NCBI GenBank assembly: GCA_951813395.1
Contig: OX638356.1
Coordinates: forward strand, 62,001-126,000
Length of the DNA: 64,000 nt
Origin: Longimicrobiales bacterium
GTDB taxonomy: Bacteria > Gemmatimonadota > Gemmatimonadetes > Longimicrobiales > Gaopeijiaceae
Reading direction: 5' to 3'
Position numbers and translations under genes: made by a program. Of this stretch, positions 38,201-46,249 are shown one piece after another. Each line of letters begins with the position of its first letter. The first letter of the stretch is position 1. The notes beneath the pieces are model-generated. The model ran no database searches. It was not told the DNA's origin and saw only the letters and a program-made list of their open reading frames with translations.

Positions 38201-38310
38201 TCGATGGGCGTGCGAGCCAGCGAATACACCCCCGCCACAACGACCAGCAGCGTACCCAGCACGACCAGCAGCCGGTTGTTGATCGAAAGGTCGATGATTC
38301 GTGCGAACAT
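35191..38310 (-). CDS. Heavy-metal RND efflux pump subunit (CusA/CzcA family)
   Basis: A 1039-residue inner-membrane proton antiporter. Features: LAQMFARIIDLS-type start (MFARIIDLSINNRLLVVLG), GVGWAFVYALKSDRHDLGEL RSIQDWFLKYEL (family stretch around residues 130-165), GTMVDAGIVMVENAHKHLAR in TM4 and the second half ending LLFPVAFYLWKARGL. Many paired acidic and Met residues fit monovalent or divalent metal export. The family exports Cu/Ag or Zn/Co/Cd; which one is not certain. Eleven bases separate it from the adaptor gene. Confidence 0.93.
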   Translation of the reverse strand: MFARIIDLSINNRLLVVLGTLLVVVAGVYSLARTPIDAIPDLSDVQVIIQTDYPGQAPRIVEDQVTYPLATQMLAAPFAQVVRGYSFFGVSFVYVIFEDGTDLYWARSRVLEYLSSVSEQLPPGVNPKLGPDATGVGWAFVYALKSDRHDLGELRSIQDWFLKYELTAVPGVSEVASVGGFVRQYQITVDPNRLRAYDLPISAIRTAIQESNSDVGGGLIEVAEKEFMIRGLGYIRSVEDIRRIGLGVGPDGTPILLQDLARVSVGPESRRGLAEWNGEGETVAGIVVVRPGADTRRVIRDVKARLDEIGSGLPEGVELEIAYDRTSLIDGAVGSIRTSLLQQLMIVGLVCLLFLAHVRSGLVAVVALPVGILLAMIVVRLQGLTLNIMSLGGIAVAIGTMVDAGIVMVENAHKHLARHGGRRPHWEIVAGAAREVGPSLFFALLVITVSFMPVFTLEAQEGRLFKPLAFTKTYAMAAAALLSVTLVPVLVGYWVRGRIRPAGDTFAGRVLGGAYWPVLGFALRFRRWVVAGALLLLVATAVPFSRLGSEFMPPLWEGDLLYMPTTLPGVSITEAREILQRTDRIIYTFPEVRHVFGKVGRADSATDPAPLSMIETTIALKPRSEWRPGMTPERLVEELDAALQLPGLTNAWTMPIRSRIDMLSTGIRTPVGIKIAGPDLAELERLGREVEAAVRDVPGTASVYADRVMGGNYLDFEIDRVAIARHGLTVRDVQEVIQTAIGGMNVTTTVEGLERYPVNLRYSRELRDDLPALRAVLVATPEGHQVPLGRLAGMEYVVGPPSIKSEGAKPNAWVYIDIRDIDVGSYVETARESVAGAVALPPGYTMAWSGQYEYLERAERRLAYVVPLTLFLIFVLIYVTTRSVTETMLVLLGIPFAVTGSFWLLHILGYDLSIAVWVGIIALAGLYAETAIVFLLYLNVSWKDYRDRGLLTNRGALAQAIRRGAVQRVRPVMMTIATDVIGLLPIMWSAGAGADVMKRIAAPLVGGVVTSGAVVLLLFPVAFYLWKARGLPELPTPAT

Positions 38311-38321
38311 GACCCGCTCCT

Positions 38322-39701
38322 TCAGCGCCGGTGAGGCATTGCCGCGGCCGCCCCTGCCGAATCCCGGGCATTCGCGGGCTCATGCCCGGACATTCCAGCG
38401 ACCGTATCCGCGCTGCCCAGCAGCTGCGAGATGGCGGCCCTCAGATTCGCGTCGGAGTCGATGAGGAACTGCGACGAGACCACGATCGTCTCCCCCTCCG
38501 CCAGTCCCGCCACCACCTCCTGCAACCCGGCGCTCTCGATGCCGAGCACCACCTCGCGCGGCTCGAAGACCCCGCCGCCGCTCGACACGATCGCCACCGC
38601 GCGCCTGCCGCTGTGCAGGATCGCCTCGACGGGCGCGATTACCACATCGGCGGCCATGCCCGCGACCACCGTCACGTCGACGTACATCCGCGGCCTGAGC
38701 AGCAGGTCCGGATTCGCGACCTCGACAAACGCGGTCAGGGTCCGCGTGTGGGCGTTCACCGCGGGTCGGAAGAACAGGATCCTGCCGCTCCACTCCCGCC
38801 CGGGAAACGCGTCGGCCTCGACCACCGCGCCCTGGCCCTCGCGGACATGACGCAGATCGTCTTCGTAGAACTCGGTCTCGGCCCACAGGGTCGAGTGGTC
38901 GGCGATCTTCATGACCGTCATCCCGGGGCTGAGCTTCATCCCCTCCATCGAGTCGCCCATCTTTTCCACCACGAACCCGGAGGCGGGAGCGAAGACCCGG
39001 ACCGTGCGGTCGACGGTCTGCGACTCCGCAAGCGCATCGATCTGCTCCTCGGTCATGTCCCAGTAGAGCAGCCGCTCCCGCGCGGCCTCGAGCAGGGACT
39101 GCGCCCGGTCGACCGCTTCCGCGTACGCGCCGCTGTCCCGCAAGCGGCTCACGTAGTCCATCGCGCCCAGAAAGTCACGCTGGGTGGTCAGCAACTCGGG
39201 GCTGTAGATCTCGAAGAGGACGTCGCCGCTCGCGACCGTCTCGCCGACGTTGTTCACCCGGGCCCGCTCGATCCAGCCCTCGTACTTGGTCTGCACCGAG
39301 ACGACCCGCTCCTCGTTGTGCGCCAGGATGCCGACCGTACGGATGGACACCGGAAGCGTCCCCCGCCGGACCTCGGCGGTGCGCACCCCGAAGTTCTGCA
39401 GAAAGGCCCGGCTCACCCTGATGCCGCTGCCCGGCGCCTCGTCCTCGCCGGCGTGCATTCCACCCTCGCCCGGCATGCCGGTTTCACCGACCGCCTCGTC
39501 CTCGTACACCGGGACGAGGTCCATGCCCATCGGCGACTTGCCCGGCTGGTCGGAGATGTAGTTCGGGTCCATGGGAGCCCGCCAGTAGAGAATCCTGCGC
39601 TCGTCCTGACCGGCCTCATCCGGCTGGCTCATCAACAGCAAAGTCGCGCCGGCGCCGACAACCAGGCCCGCCGCGAGCAACGCGATCCCGTGCATTCTCA
39701 T
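38322..39701 (-). CDS. RND efflux periplasmic adaptor (CusB-type)
   Basis: A 459-residue membrane-fusion protein that links the inner-membrane pump to the outer-membrane channel. Residues 38-72 form a heavy-metal-binding motif RILYWRAPMDPNYISDQPGK SPMGMDLVPVYEDE with Met residues in place of Cys, as in CusB. Barrel-sandwich and helical hairpin regions follow (VSVQTKYEGWIERARVNNVG, VFAPASGFVVEKMGDSMEGM). The acid and Met-rich segment MPGEGGMHAGEDE is likely flexible. It overlaps the channel gene by 4 bases. Confidence 0.93.
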   Translation of the reverse strand: MRMHGIALLAAGLVVGAGATLLLMSQPDEAGQDERRILYWRAPMDPNYISDQPGKSPMGMDLVPVYEDEAVGETGMPGEGGMHAGEDEAPGSGIRVSRAFLQNFGVRTAEVRRGTLPVSIRTVGILAHNEERVVSVQTKYEGWIERARVNNVGETVASGDVLFEIYSPELLTTQRDFLGAMDYVSRLRDSGAYAEAVDRAQSLLEAARERLLYWDMTEEQIDALAESQTVDRTVRVFAPASGFVVEKMGDSMEGMKLSPGMTVMKIADHSTLWAETEFYEDDLRHVREGQGAVVEADAFPGREWSGRILFFRPAVNAHTRTLTAFVEVANPDLLLRPRMYVDVTVVAGMAADVVIAPVEAILHSGRRAVAIVSSGGGVFEPREVVLGIESAGLQEVVAGLAEGETIVVSSQFLIDSDANLRAAISQLLGSADTVAGMSGHEPANARDSAGAAAAMPHRR

Positions 39702-41008
39702 GATCCTTCCTCCGGGAAAGGCGCGCCGATCGCGCGCTCCATGTCCGCAAGCGCCTTCATGTAGTCCGCCCGCAGGCGAGCGAGCCCGAGGCGGACGTCC
39801 AGCAGCACCTCCTCGCTATCCAGCAGCTCGAGCACTCCCGTGACGCCAGCCGAGTACGCCTCCTCGGTCGCGCGGAGCGCCTGTTCCGCCTGCGGGAGCA
39901 GGGCCCGCTCGAAGAGGGCCAGCTGACGCTCGATCGCGGCCAGCTGGAAGGCCGTCGACCGGACCGCAAGCGCGACTCCGTTGACCTCGTCGCGGTAGGC
40001 TTCCTCGGCCGCGGACAGCCTGGCGGCGGCCTCGCGCACGGCAGCGTCGTAGTTCGACCTGAAGACCGGAAGGCTCGCCCCGAGAGTCAGGCTGAACTGG
40101 TCACTTCCGTCGTCCGGCGGCGGACTGGCCATGCCCGGATCATCGCGGCGGCCGAGAACGTTCCCCCAGGCGACGCCGACGGTGAAGCCGGGCCGATACT
40201 GCCGCTGTGCCAGGCGCACGGCGTGCTCCCCGCTCTCGATCCGCAGCCGGGCCGACGCCACCTCGGCTCGCTCGCGGACTCCGGTCGCCTGCAGAAGCTC
40301 ATCGTCAACACGGGCCGCCGGGCGTTCGCCGATTGCCACCGTCGGGACCGGGGCGCGCACCGGCCGGTCGGCGAGAACGTTCAGGGCGGCGGCGAAGTCG
40401 GCTCGCTCGCGCAGGAGGTTCTGGCGCCGGTTGAGGACCCGCGTGACCTCGGCCTGCAGCTTGACCACCTCCTGCTGCTGGCCGAAGCCCTGCGAGTAGC
40501 GTGCCTGGGCCAGCGCCTCGTAGTGGACGAGGAGCCGTTCCTCCTCCTCGGTAATGCTCAGCGCCCTGTCGAGGTAGGCGATGTCGTAGTAGGTCAGCTT
40601 GACCTGATGGACGACCTCCGCTCTCCGCTCGTGGTGCGACTGGCCGCGGATGCCCGCTTCGGCTGCCGCGATGCCCCTGAGGTCGGACCGCGTGCCGAAC
40701 CAGGGGAACGTCTGGCTGAGCGAAACGCCGGACGCCTGGGGACCGACCCGGGTCTGGGGTCCGCGCACATGCTGGGTAAGCGACAGCGCGGGATCCGGCA
40801 GAGCCGCGGCCCGAGAGACCCGCGACCGCGCGGCCTGGTGTTCCTGGAAGGCGCCGCGCACGCGGGGGTTGCCCTCCAGCGCTTCGGTGAGAAGTGCAGC
40901 AAGTGTCGCATCGCCATTGGTCGCGTAGGAAGGGGTCTGCGCGACGCCGCTCACGGTGGTCATGAGGGCGGTCGCCGACGCGAACGCCACGGTTCGCAGA
41001 ATGAACAT
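39698..41008 (-). CDS. TolC-family outer membrane channel (CusC/CzcC-type)
   Basis: A 436-residue outer-membrane efflux protein with a signal peptide (ALMTTVSGVAQ). It shows two internally similar halves of coiled-coil type: TLAALLTEALEGNPRVRGAF, VVKLQAEVTRVLNRRQNLLR and, in the second half, AYSAGVTGVLELLDSEEVLL. It completes the tripartite pump with the two downstream genes. It is preceded by a hairpin at 41121-41142 and a small His/Met-rich protein. Confidence 0.88.
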   Translation of the reverse strand: MFILRTVAFASATALMTTVSGVAQTPSYATNGDATLAALLTEALEGNPRVRGAFQEHQAARSRVSRAAALPDPALSLTQHVRGPQTRVGPQASGVSLSQTFPWFGTRSDLRGIAAAEAGIRGQSHHERRAEVVHQVKLTYYDIAYLDRALSITEEEERLLVHYEALAQARYSQGFGQQQEVVKLQAEVTRVLNRRQNLLRERADFAAALNVLADRPVRAPVPTVAIGERPAARVDDELLQATGVRERAEVASARLRIESGEHAVRLAQRQYRPGFTVGVAWGNVLGRRDDPGMASPPPDDGSDQFSLTLGASLPVFRSNYDAAVREAAARLSAAEEAYRDEVNGVALAVRSTAFQLAAIERQLALFERALLPQAEQALRATEEAYSAGVTGVLELLDSEEVLLDVRLGLARLRADYMKALADMERAIGAPFPEEGS

Positions 41009-41120
41009 TGTTGCCTCGCCATGGATGAATTGCGGTGGCTCCTCGCGGGTGCCATCGCCTGAAGTTCCCGAACCTCAGGGGCGAGGGAATGGCGGCGTGG
41101 GACGCGCTTGCGAGCCTGGT

Positions 41121-41142
41121 GCGCCCCGGGGACACGGGGCGC
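41121..41142 (-). terminator. Intercistronic GC hairpin before the channel gene
   Basis: GCGCCCC-GGGGACAC-GGGGCGC forms a 7-bp stem only 7 bases after the stop codon of the small metal-protein gene. No T run follows, so it is a poor intrinsic terminator. It could slow transcription or stabilise mRNA between the leader gene and the pump genes. Confidence 0.35.
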
Positions 41143-41148
41143 GGGCGG

Positions 41149-41505
41149 TCAGGCCGTGACGCGAGGCGGGGGAGTTTCGACCGCGAGGTCGGCTACAACC
41201 GGAATCGCCAGCGGGGAGTATCCCGTCCGCAGGAAGATGGCGGGAAAGCGAACCATGGTGGCCGACGACACCGGCCGGATCGAAACGAAGCCGCAAGCCA
41301 TGATCATCAGGCAGTCGTCAGCGCCGGAGTGGCCCTGATCATGGGAAGCCGGCGACGCCTGCCCGGCCATGGGGTGGTGAGCTTGCGTCTCCGACGGCGC
41401 GTCGGCGTGGGACATGGACGAACCGCTCCCCATGTCGCAATCGAGAGCGACCAACTGGGACCATGAAAGGGCCAGTAATCCGAATAAGGCAACGGTGCGG
41501 CGCAT
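41149..41505 (-). CDS. Small exported His/Met-rich protein heading the efflux operon
   Basis: A 118-residue protein starting at ATG 41505 (MRRTVALFGLLALSWSQLVA); an upstream start at 41580 would add a non-signal Arg-rich tail. The signal peptide is followed by a metal-ligand-rich stretch: DCDMGSGSSMSHADAPSE, then HHPMAGQ, HDQGHSG and DDCLMIMACG, with many Met, His and Cys. Periplasmic metal scavengers or sensors with such composition often lie with Cus-type pumps. A C-terminal hydrophobic stretch is present (TGYSPLAIPVVADLAVE). Likely a periplasmic metal chaperone; copper or silver is a guess. Confidence 0.6.
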   Translation of the reverse strand: MRRTVALFGLLALSWSQLVALDCDMGSGSSMSHADAPSETQAHHPMAGQASPASHDQGHSGADDCLMIMACGFVSIRPVSSATMVRFPAIFLRTGYSPLAIPVVADLAVETPPPRVTA

Positions 41506-41641
41506 GGCGAAAGGTTGATCGCGGACTGACCCGGCGTCAAGCGGGCGGCGGGCGGGGCGGCGGGCAAGGCGGCCGCGCAAATGGGCGCGGGGGGGCGCGG
41601 GGCGGGCGCACGGGGGGCGCGCAGAGATTTCGTTTCCGTTA

Positions 41642-41662
41642 ACCCTGACGTTACGTCAGGGT
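41642..41662. promoter_or_regulatory. MerR/TipA-type palindromic operator upstream of the efflux operon
   Basis: The core CCCTGACGTTACGTCAGGG is a perfect 9-base inverted repeat around one T. It differs by one base from the operator of the TipA-like regulator gene (53641-53661). It lies 137 bases upstream of the small metal-protein start. TTAACC overlaps its left end on the plus strand as a -35-like box, but no -10 box is seen at the MerR spacing on either strand. So it is a likely binding site, with promoter partners unclear. Confidence 0.5.
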
Positions 41663-41952
41663 GGCGCAGGCGGTGCCCAAGAGGCCGCCGCGATTCCCTC
41701 CCCTCGCTACTCCGCCGATCTCGGTGCAGCGAGGATTCCCGCCTCTTCCAGACGGTTTTCCCGCCACTTAATCAACAGTCCATAGAGCCTTCTGATTCGA
41801 GCCAACTCAAAAGGGGCATCTGCGCCGCTCGTCGTCACGCAATACATAGCTGGAGGGTACCTTGGTCGTGGGTCGGGGGACCGCCAGGACGCCAGCGGGT
41901 GTCATGCGCCGAAGCGTGAACCGCTGTTCCTGATTCACCGTCGGTGGCTGGT

Positions 41953-42254
41953 TCAAGACACGACTTGGCCCGTACAGCTCAAAGGATCCACCGTGAAGCG
42001 ACGCACGACGGTCGTCACGTTCCGCTGGGGATCAGTGCCGGAAGACGCGCGGATTCTCTGGTCCAATACAAAGAGGCGTGAACCAGACAGCCTGACCCTC
42101 GGAGTACCGATGCCTGAGGTCGGGATGAGGGTGTCCAGACACTGCCGACTTCCATCGGCACTTGCGGTGGCCACATAGAGTCTGACATTCGACAGTTGCC
42201 GACCATCCATTTCCGCTTCTTGGTGGACGGTAATCACATTCCCGTTGTCGTCTC
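41953..42254 (-). pseudogene. Beta-propeller gene, C-terminal fragment cut off by IS630
   Basis: The last about 100 residues of a 6-bladed propeller protein: from RDDNGNVITVHQEAEMDGRQ through DTLIPTSGIGTPRVRLSGSR, LFVLDQRI and VTTVVRRFTVDPLSC to TGA at 41953-41955. The fragment begins at the TA target site of the IS630 element. Removing the element with one TA joins it in frame to the fragment at 43429-43603 (reading ALLS then RDDNGN). It therefore belongs to one gene together with 43429-43603 and 45181-45870. Confidence 0.85.
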
Positions 42255-43345
42255 TAGTGTTGTGTCCCAGAGATAGCTGTACATAGTCTCTGGATCTTCT
42301 GGAGGATGGAGTCTGCGGTGGCGGTCCACATGAACGGCTGGGCACCGGGGTTGTACTGGTCGGTGAAGCGGAGGATCTTCTCCTTGAGCTGGGTGACCGA
42401 GGAGAAGGAGCCGCGGCGGATGGCCTTCTGGGTGATGATGTTGAACCAGATCTCGACCTGGTTGATCCAGGAGGAGTAGGTGGGGGTGAAGTGGATGTGG
42501 TAGCGTGGCCGGGTGGCGAGCCAGCGCTTGACCTTGGCGTGCTTGTGGGTGCCGTAGTTGTCGACGACGAGGTGGACATCCAGGTCTGGGGGCACGTTGG
42601 CGTCGATGTGCCGGAGGAAGCTCAGGAACTCCTGGTGGCGATGCCGCGCCTTGCACTGGGCGAGAACCTGGCCGGTGGCGACGTCCAGGGCGGCGAAGAG
42701 GGTGGTCGTGCCGTGACGGATGTAGCCGTGTGTGACGCCCTCGACGTATCCGAGCCCGAGGGGCAGCAGAGGCTGGGTTCGCTCCAGCGCCTGGGTCTGG
42801 CTCTTCTCGTCCACGCAGAGCACCATCGCGCCCTCCGGCGGGTTGAGGTAGAGGCCGACGATGTCGCGGACCTTTTCGGCGAAGAACGGGTCGGTGGAGA
42901 GCTTGAAGTGCTTCTGCCGGTGGGGCTGGAGGTTGAACGCCGTCCACACGCGGTGGACCGTGGACTTCGACAGCCCCGCCGCCTCGGCCATGGAGCGGCA
43001 GCTCCAGTGCGTGCTGCCATCGGGAGGCCGGGTGTCGAGCGTCTTCCTCAGCAGCACCATGACCTCGTCGTCTTCGATGGAACGAGGCTTTCCCGGCCTG
43101 CGTTCGTCGTACAGGCCCATGAGGCCCTGGGTTCGGAAGCGCTCGCGCCACTTGCCGACCGTCTGGCGGCCGGTGCGGACCCTCTCGGCGACCGCCTGGT
43201 TGTCCAACCCATCGGCGCACAGAAGCACGATCTCGGCACGGCGGACGAGCCCGGCGGGCAGGCTGCGCGAACGCACCAGCGACTCGAGTTCCTCACGGGC
43301 GCCCCGGCTGACTTCGAGCGCTTTCAACGGACGTCCCCTGGGCAT
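42254..43345 (-). CDS. IS630-family transposase
   Basis: An intact 363-residue transposase. The N-terminal helix-turn-helix region (ARRAEIVLLCADGLDNQAVA-type) is followed by a Tc1/mariner-like DDE catalytic core: VLCVDEKSQTQALERTQPLL, VHLVVDNYGTHKHAKV and YSSWINQVEIWFN with the final Glu. It ends GTQH. Its stop TAG is made of the duplicated target TA plus the next flanking base, so the coding frame runs to the very end of the element. The intact frame and clean termini suggest recent activity. Confidence 0.95.
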   Translation of the reverse strand: MPRGRPLKALEVSRGAREELESLVRSRSLPAGLVRRAEIVLLCADGLDNQAVAERVRTGRQTVGKWRERFRTQGLMGLYDERRPGKPRSIEDDEVMVLLRKTLDTRPPDGSTHWSCRSMAEAAGLSKSTVHRVWTAFNLQPHRQKHFKLSTDPFFAEKVRDIVGLYLNPPEGAMVLCVDEKSQTQALERTQPLLPLGLGYVEGVTHGYIRHGTTTLFAALDVATGQVLAQCKARHRHQEFLSFLRHIDANVPPDLDVHLVVDNYGTHKHAKVKRWLATRPRYHIHFTPTYSSWINQVEIWFNIITQKAIRRGSFSSVTQLKEKILRFTDQYNPGAQPFMWTATADSILQKIQRLCTAISGTQH

Positions 43346-43428
43346 GATATCTTCCTCGTTCGGGTGGATGAGAGGAATGATACCCGATCTTCTCTATTAT
43401 GGCAAGATACTTACGGGACACTACACTA
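42255..43428 (-). mobile_element. IS630-family insertion sequence
   Basis: Terminal inverted repeats TAGTGTTGTGTCCC at 42255 and TAGTGTAGTGTCCC (reverse strand, from 43428), matching at 13 of 14 positions. A TA lies at each end as the expected duplicated target. About 1.17 kb long with one transposase gene. It is inserted in the propeller gene; excision leaving one TA restores the reading frame. Confidence 0.93.
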
Positions 43429-43603
43429 GATAGTAGCGCCATAACGGAAATCTCGCTTACAAAGTCAAGGCCCATCGGGGTTTGGGAGCTACTGAAATCC
43501 GTCGTGGGTGGACCCCGCCGCGCGCGGTGGGCCAGCCACAGCGTATCGACCGCAACACCAGATGCGAATCGCATCAAGAACGATGATCCCGCGAACCCCT
43601 CTC
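43429..43603 (-). pseudogene. Beta-propeller gene, middle fragment between two insertion sequences
   Basis: A 58-residue piece, EGFAGSSFLMRFASGVAVDT then LWLAHRARRG and GLDFVSEISVMALLS, trapped between the IS3 and IS630 elements. Its right end carries GGGTTCG, which also occurs at the end of the N-terminal fragment (45181-45870) in the same reading phase. Aligning the two at that string gives a continuous propeller protein. It has no start of its own and cannot be functional alone. Confidence 0.75.
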
Positions 43604-43686
43604 TGCCAACACGCGCGAGACAGGAGAGGAGAGAGAGATTAGAGTAGGGCGAGGCAGAGAGATGCAGAATGGAACGAGGAGAAGGA

Positions 43687-44118
43687 ATGAAGGTGAACGG
43701 AACGCCCCTCTCTTCGGGGGAGGGCAAGCGAAGCGCGGCAGCCCGGCCGGATCCGGAGGTGTCGGCAAAGGCGACGCGGCGGCGGTTCACGGCGGCGTAC
43801 AAGCTTTCGATCGTGGAGAAGGCGGACGCCTGCGATACGCCGGGAGAGATCGGAGAGCTGCTTCGGCGCGAGGGATTGTACAGCTCGCACCTGTCGTCGT
43901 GGCGGAAGGCGGCGCGGGAGGGGTCGCTGCGGAGGCTGGCGAAGAAGCGCGGCCCGAGGCCGTCGGGCGGGAAGCGTGAGGCGAAGAAGGTGCGGAAGCT
44001 GGAGCGGGAGAACGCGCGGTTGCGCGAGGAACTCCGCAAGGCGCGCATCATCATCGATGTCCAGGGAAAAGTTGCGGGGCTGCTGGGTGTGAGCCCCGGG
44101 GACGGGAAGCGCTCTTGA
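43687..44118 (+). CDS. IS3-family transposase OrfA
   Basis: A 143-residue DNA-binding protein. ATG 43687 is preceded by GAGGAGAAGG; a start at 43669 would add six residues. The helix-turn-helix part is RRRFTAAYKLSIVEKADACD and GEIGELLRREGLYSSHLSSW, followed by a leucine-zipper-like helix (RKLERENARLREELRKARII). A GGA-AAA-G string at 44065-44071 could allow a -1 frameshift into OrfB, giving the fused OrfAB transposase typical of the family. Confidence 0.9.
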   Translation: MKVNGTPLSSGEGKRSAAARPDPEVSAKATRRRFTAAYKLSIVEKADACDTPGEIGELLRREGLYSSHLSSWRKAAREGSLRRLAKKRGPRPSGGKREAKKVRKLERENARLREELRKARIIIDVQGKVAGLLGVSPGDGKRS

Positions 44119-45152
44119 GCGCGGCCGGAGGCTTGGCCGGGCACGTGGGCGTACGCGCGGCATGCAAGGCCCTCGGGGTTGCGCGCGCCACGTTCTACCG
44201 TCGCCGGAGGCCGAAGACCGGGCAGCGGCAGCCCCGGCCGGCTCCTGCCCGGGCCCTGGACGCGACGGAGCGGGCGGAGGTCTTTCGTGCGCTGTGCTCG
44301 CCGCGCTTCGCGGATCGTGCTCCGGCGGAAGTGTACGCGACGCTGCTGGACGAGGGCGTCTATCTGTGTTCGGAGCGGACGATGTACCGGATCCTGGCCG
44401 AGAAGGAGGCGGTCCGCGAGCGCCGGGCTCAGCGCAGCCATCCCAACCACCCGAAGCCCGAGGTGGTGGCCAGGGCACCCAACGAGGTGTGGTCCTGGGA
44501 CATCACCCGGCTGCTGGGGCCGCAGAAGTGGCAGTACTTCCATCTGTACGTGATCCTGGACATCTACAGCCGCTACGCCACCGGATGGATGGTGGCGGAG
44601 CGCGAGACCGCCGGCCTGGCCGGACACCTGGTTGGCGAGACGTGCCTCAAGCACGGTGTGCAGCCCCGGGTGCTCACGCTGCACTCGGACCGGGGAGCTC
44701 CCATGACGGCCAAGTGCACGGCGCAGCTCCTGGCCGACCTCGGTGTCACGCAATCGCTGGCCCGCCCCAGGGTCTCCAACGACAACCCCTACTCGGAGGC
44801 GCACTTCAAGACTCTCAAGTACCACCCGGGCTTCCCGGGTCGCTTCGGCAGCATCGCCGACGCGAAGGACTTCTGCCGGGAGTTCTTCCAGTGGTACAAC
44901 ACCCAACACCGGCACGGCGGCATCGGCCTGCTCACCCCCGAGCAGGTCCACCTCGGCCGCGCCCTCGAGGTGATCGAGCACCGGCAGAACGTACTGGCCG
45001 CGGCCTACGCCGCCCGGCCCGACCGCTTCGTGGGAGGCCCGCCGAGGGCTGTGAAACTCCCGGAGGAGGTCTGGATCAACCCCGCACTCCCCGTCACGGC
45101 GGTCGATGGCGCAGAGTCGGCCAACGGGGGAAAGGAGGGCTCGCTAAACTGA
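44115..45152 (+). CDS. IS3-family transposase OrfB (DDE integrase core)
   Basis: A 345-residue transposase in the -1 frame relative to OrfA, with a TTG start in a TTGA overlap. The HTH_21 region is HVGVRAACKALGVARATFYR RRR, and the rve core has WSWDITRLLGPQKW, LHSDRGAPMTAK and NPYSEAHFKTLKYHPGFP, giving the DDE triad. The C-terminal FFQWYNTQHRHGGIGLLTPE is also typical. It is intact. Confidence 0.93.
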   Translation: MSAAGGLAGHVGVRAACKALGVARATFYRRRRPKTGQRQPRPAPARALDATERAEVFRALCSPRFADRAPAEVYATLLDEGVYLCSERTMYRILAEKEAVRERRAQRSHPNHPKPEVVARAPNEVWSWDITRLLGPQKWQYFHLYVILDIYSRYATGWMVAERETAGLAGHLVGETCLKHGVQPRVLTLHSDRGAPMTAKCTAQLLADLGVTQSLARPRVSNDNPYSEAHFKTLKYHPGFPGRFGSIADAKDFCREFFQWYNTQHRHGGIGLLTPEQVHLGRALEVIEHRQNVLAAAYAARPDRFVGGPPRAVKLPEEVWINPALPVTAVDGAESANGGKEGSLN

Positions 45153-45180
45153 ATCGGAAAGTGTCTCACAGTCGTTGGCA

Positions 45181-45870
45181 GGTTCCGAACCCGACGAGGA
45201 AATCAGACGGCCCCACATCTAACACCGCACGGCCGAGGCTACCGAACATCCGCGGGTTCATTACATAGATGCCGGGAACGTCAACGCGATCCAGAAAGGG
45301 CATAGCCGCAGACTCGGCACCTCGGCTGGCTCTCGCAAGCAGCTCACCGAGGCCCATTACCCCCACTGCCTTCCATCCCTCGCCGTTCATTCCTCCGAAC
45401 CAAACAGAATCCCCAACCAACGACAGCACTGTCAGTCGCTCGCGCGGCTCGACCGCAATCGCGCCGATGTGCTGGCCGGTGCGCCAATCGAAGACCTCAA
45501 GGTCCAAGCCGAACACGTCAAGGACAGCAAAGACACTGTCGTTTGCGAACCCCACATCGACCACTCTCGCGAACTCCCCCGGCCCCTGGCCCTGTCTGCC
45601 GATTACCCGGATGAGCCTGCCCACAGCGTCGAAGTGGAGCACCTGATTCGCAAACATATCAGGCACAAAAAACGACTCATTCGGGCCGAGTAGCATACCA
45701 ACAGGGGCACCGATGAAATGTTCAGCTGTCTCCTGAAGTATCACGCTGTCTTGATACAGCAGCGTGGGTCCCTGCTGAGGAGTGAAAGCTGCAAGACGCC
45801 CGGATGGTACAATCAAGCTGAGCAGGATCGCTAGCGCTATGCTGTTGAACCGTGACGACGATCCGGTCAC
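45181..45870 (-). pseudogene. Beta-propeller gene, N-terminal fragment cut by IS3
   Basis: The first 230 residues of an exported 6-bladed propeller protein. Signal peptide: SIALAILLSLIVPSGRLAAF. Propeller hallmarks: FVPDMFANQVLHFDAVGRLI then RVIGRQGQGPGEFARVVDVG. It ends at PSDFLVGFGT at the IS3 end. With the pieces at 43429-43603 and 41953-42254, the total is about 390 residues, similar to the other propeller genes here (363 and 372). Confidence 0.85.
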
Positions 45871-46005
45871 AGGACCAACCTAGGGAAAGTAGATGACGAT
45901 GAGTACTTGGGAAGCGGGTCAAAGGTACACCACCTCGGCCTTTTCCCGCAAACGTTGTCCAACGGGAAGTGAGCATGAGCGAGGGTGCGAGCACATCATG
46001 GGAGG

Positions 46006-46155
46006 ATGATCGTGACACTCCACACCGAACGGATTCGGACGCTCGACGCCATCCGCGCCTTCCTGGACGGGACCGAGGCGGCGGACATCACCCCCCACAA
46101 CCGAGAGGCTGCGTACAGGTTCATTGAGCGCACGCTGGTCAGGTTTCGCTACCAC
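46006..46155 (+). pseudogene. Transposase N-terminal remnant
   Basis: ATG 46006 after GGGAGG opens MIVTLHTERIRTLDAIRAFL then DGTEAADITPHNREAAYRFI and ERTLVRFRYHFG, which is the N-terminus of integrase-core transposases of a widespread type. The rest of the gene is missing after about 50 residues, where the sequence changes to an IS110 piece on the other strand. Confidence 0.6.
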
Positions 46156-46249
46156 TTCGGCCACGAACTCTCTGATCCACCGCCGAGAACCAGCCTCGGT
46201 CACCCACCCGAGATGTACGACTTTCGACGGCCACAACTGTCGAATCTTG

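Larger units (their letters stand above)
43604..45180 (+). mobile_element. IS3-family insertion sequence
   Basis: 1577 bases bounded by TG and CA. The termini are partial inverted repeats, TGCCAAC-N6-GAGACA at both ends. It carries two overlapping genes of the IS3 type (43687-44118 and 44115-45152). No clear short target duplication is present (CTC versus GGT next to the ends), so the flanks may have been rearranged after insertion. Confidence 0.85.

Noticed and set aside
35593-38334. 913-codon plus-strand frame
   Set aside because: Antisense to the RND pump gene; His/Arg/Asp-rich with no motif.
43293-44981. 562-codon minus-strand frame across the IS3 element
   Set aside because: Artefact; only its section at 43429-43603 is coding, as the propeller fragment.
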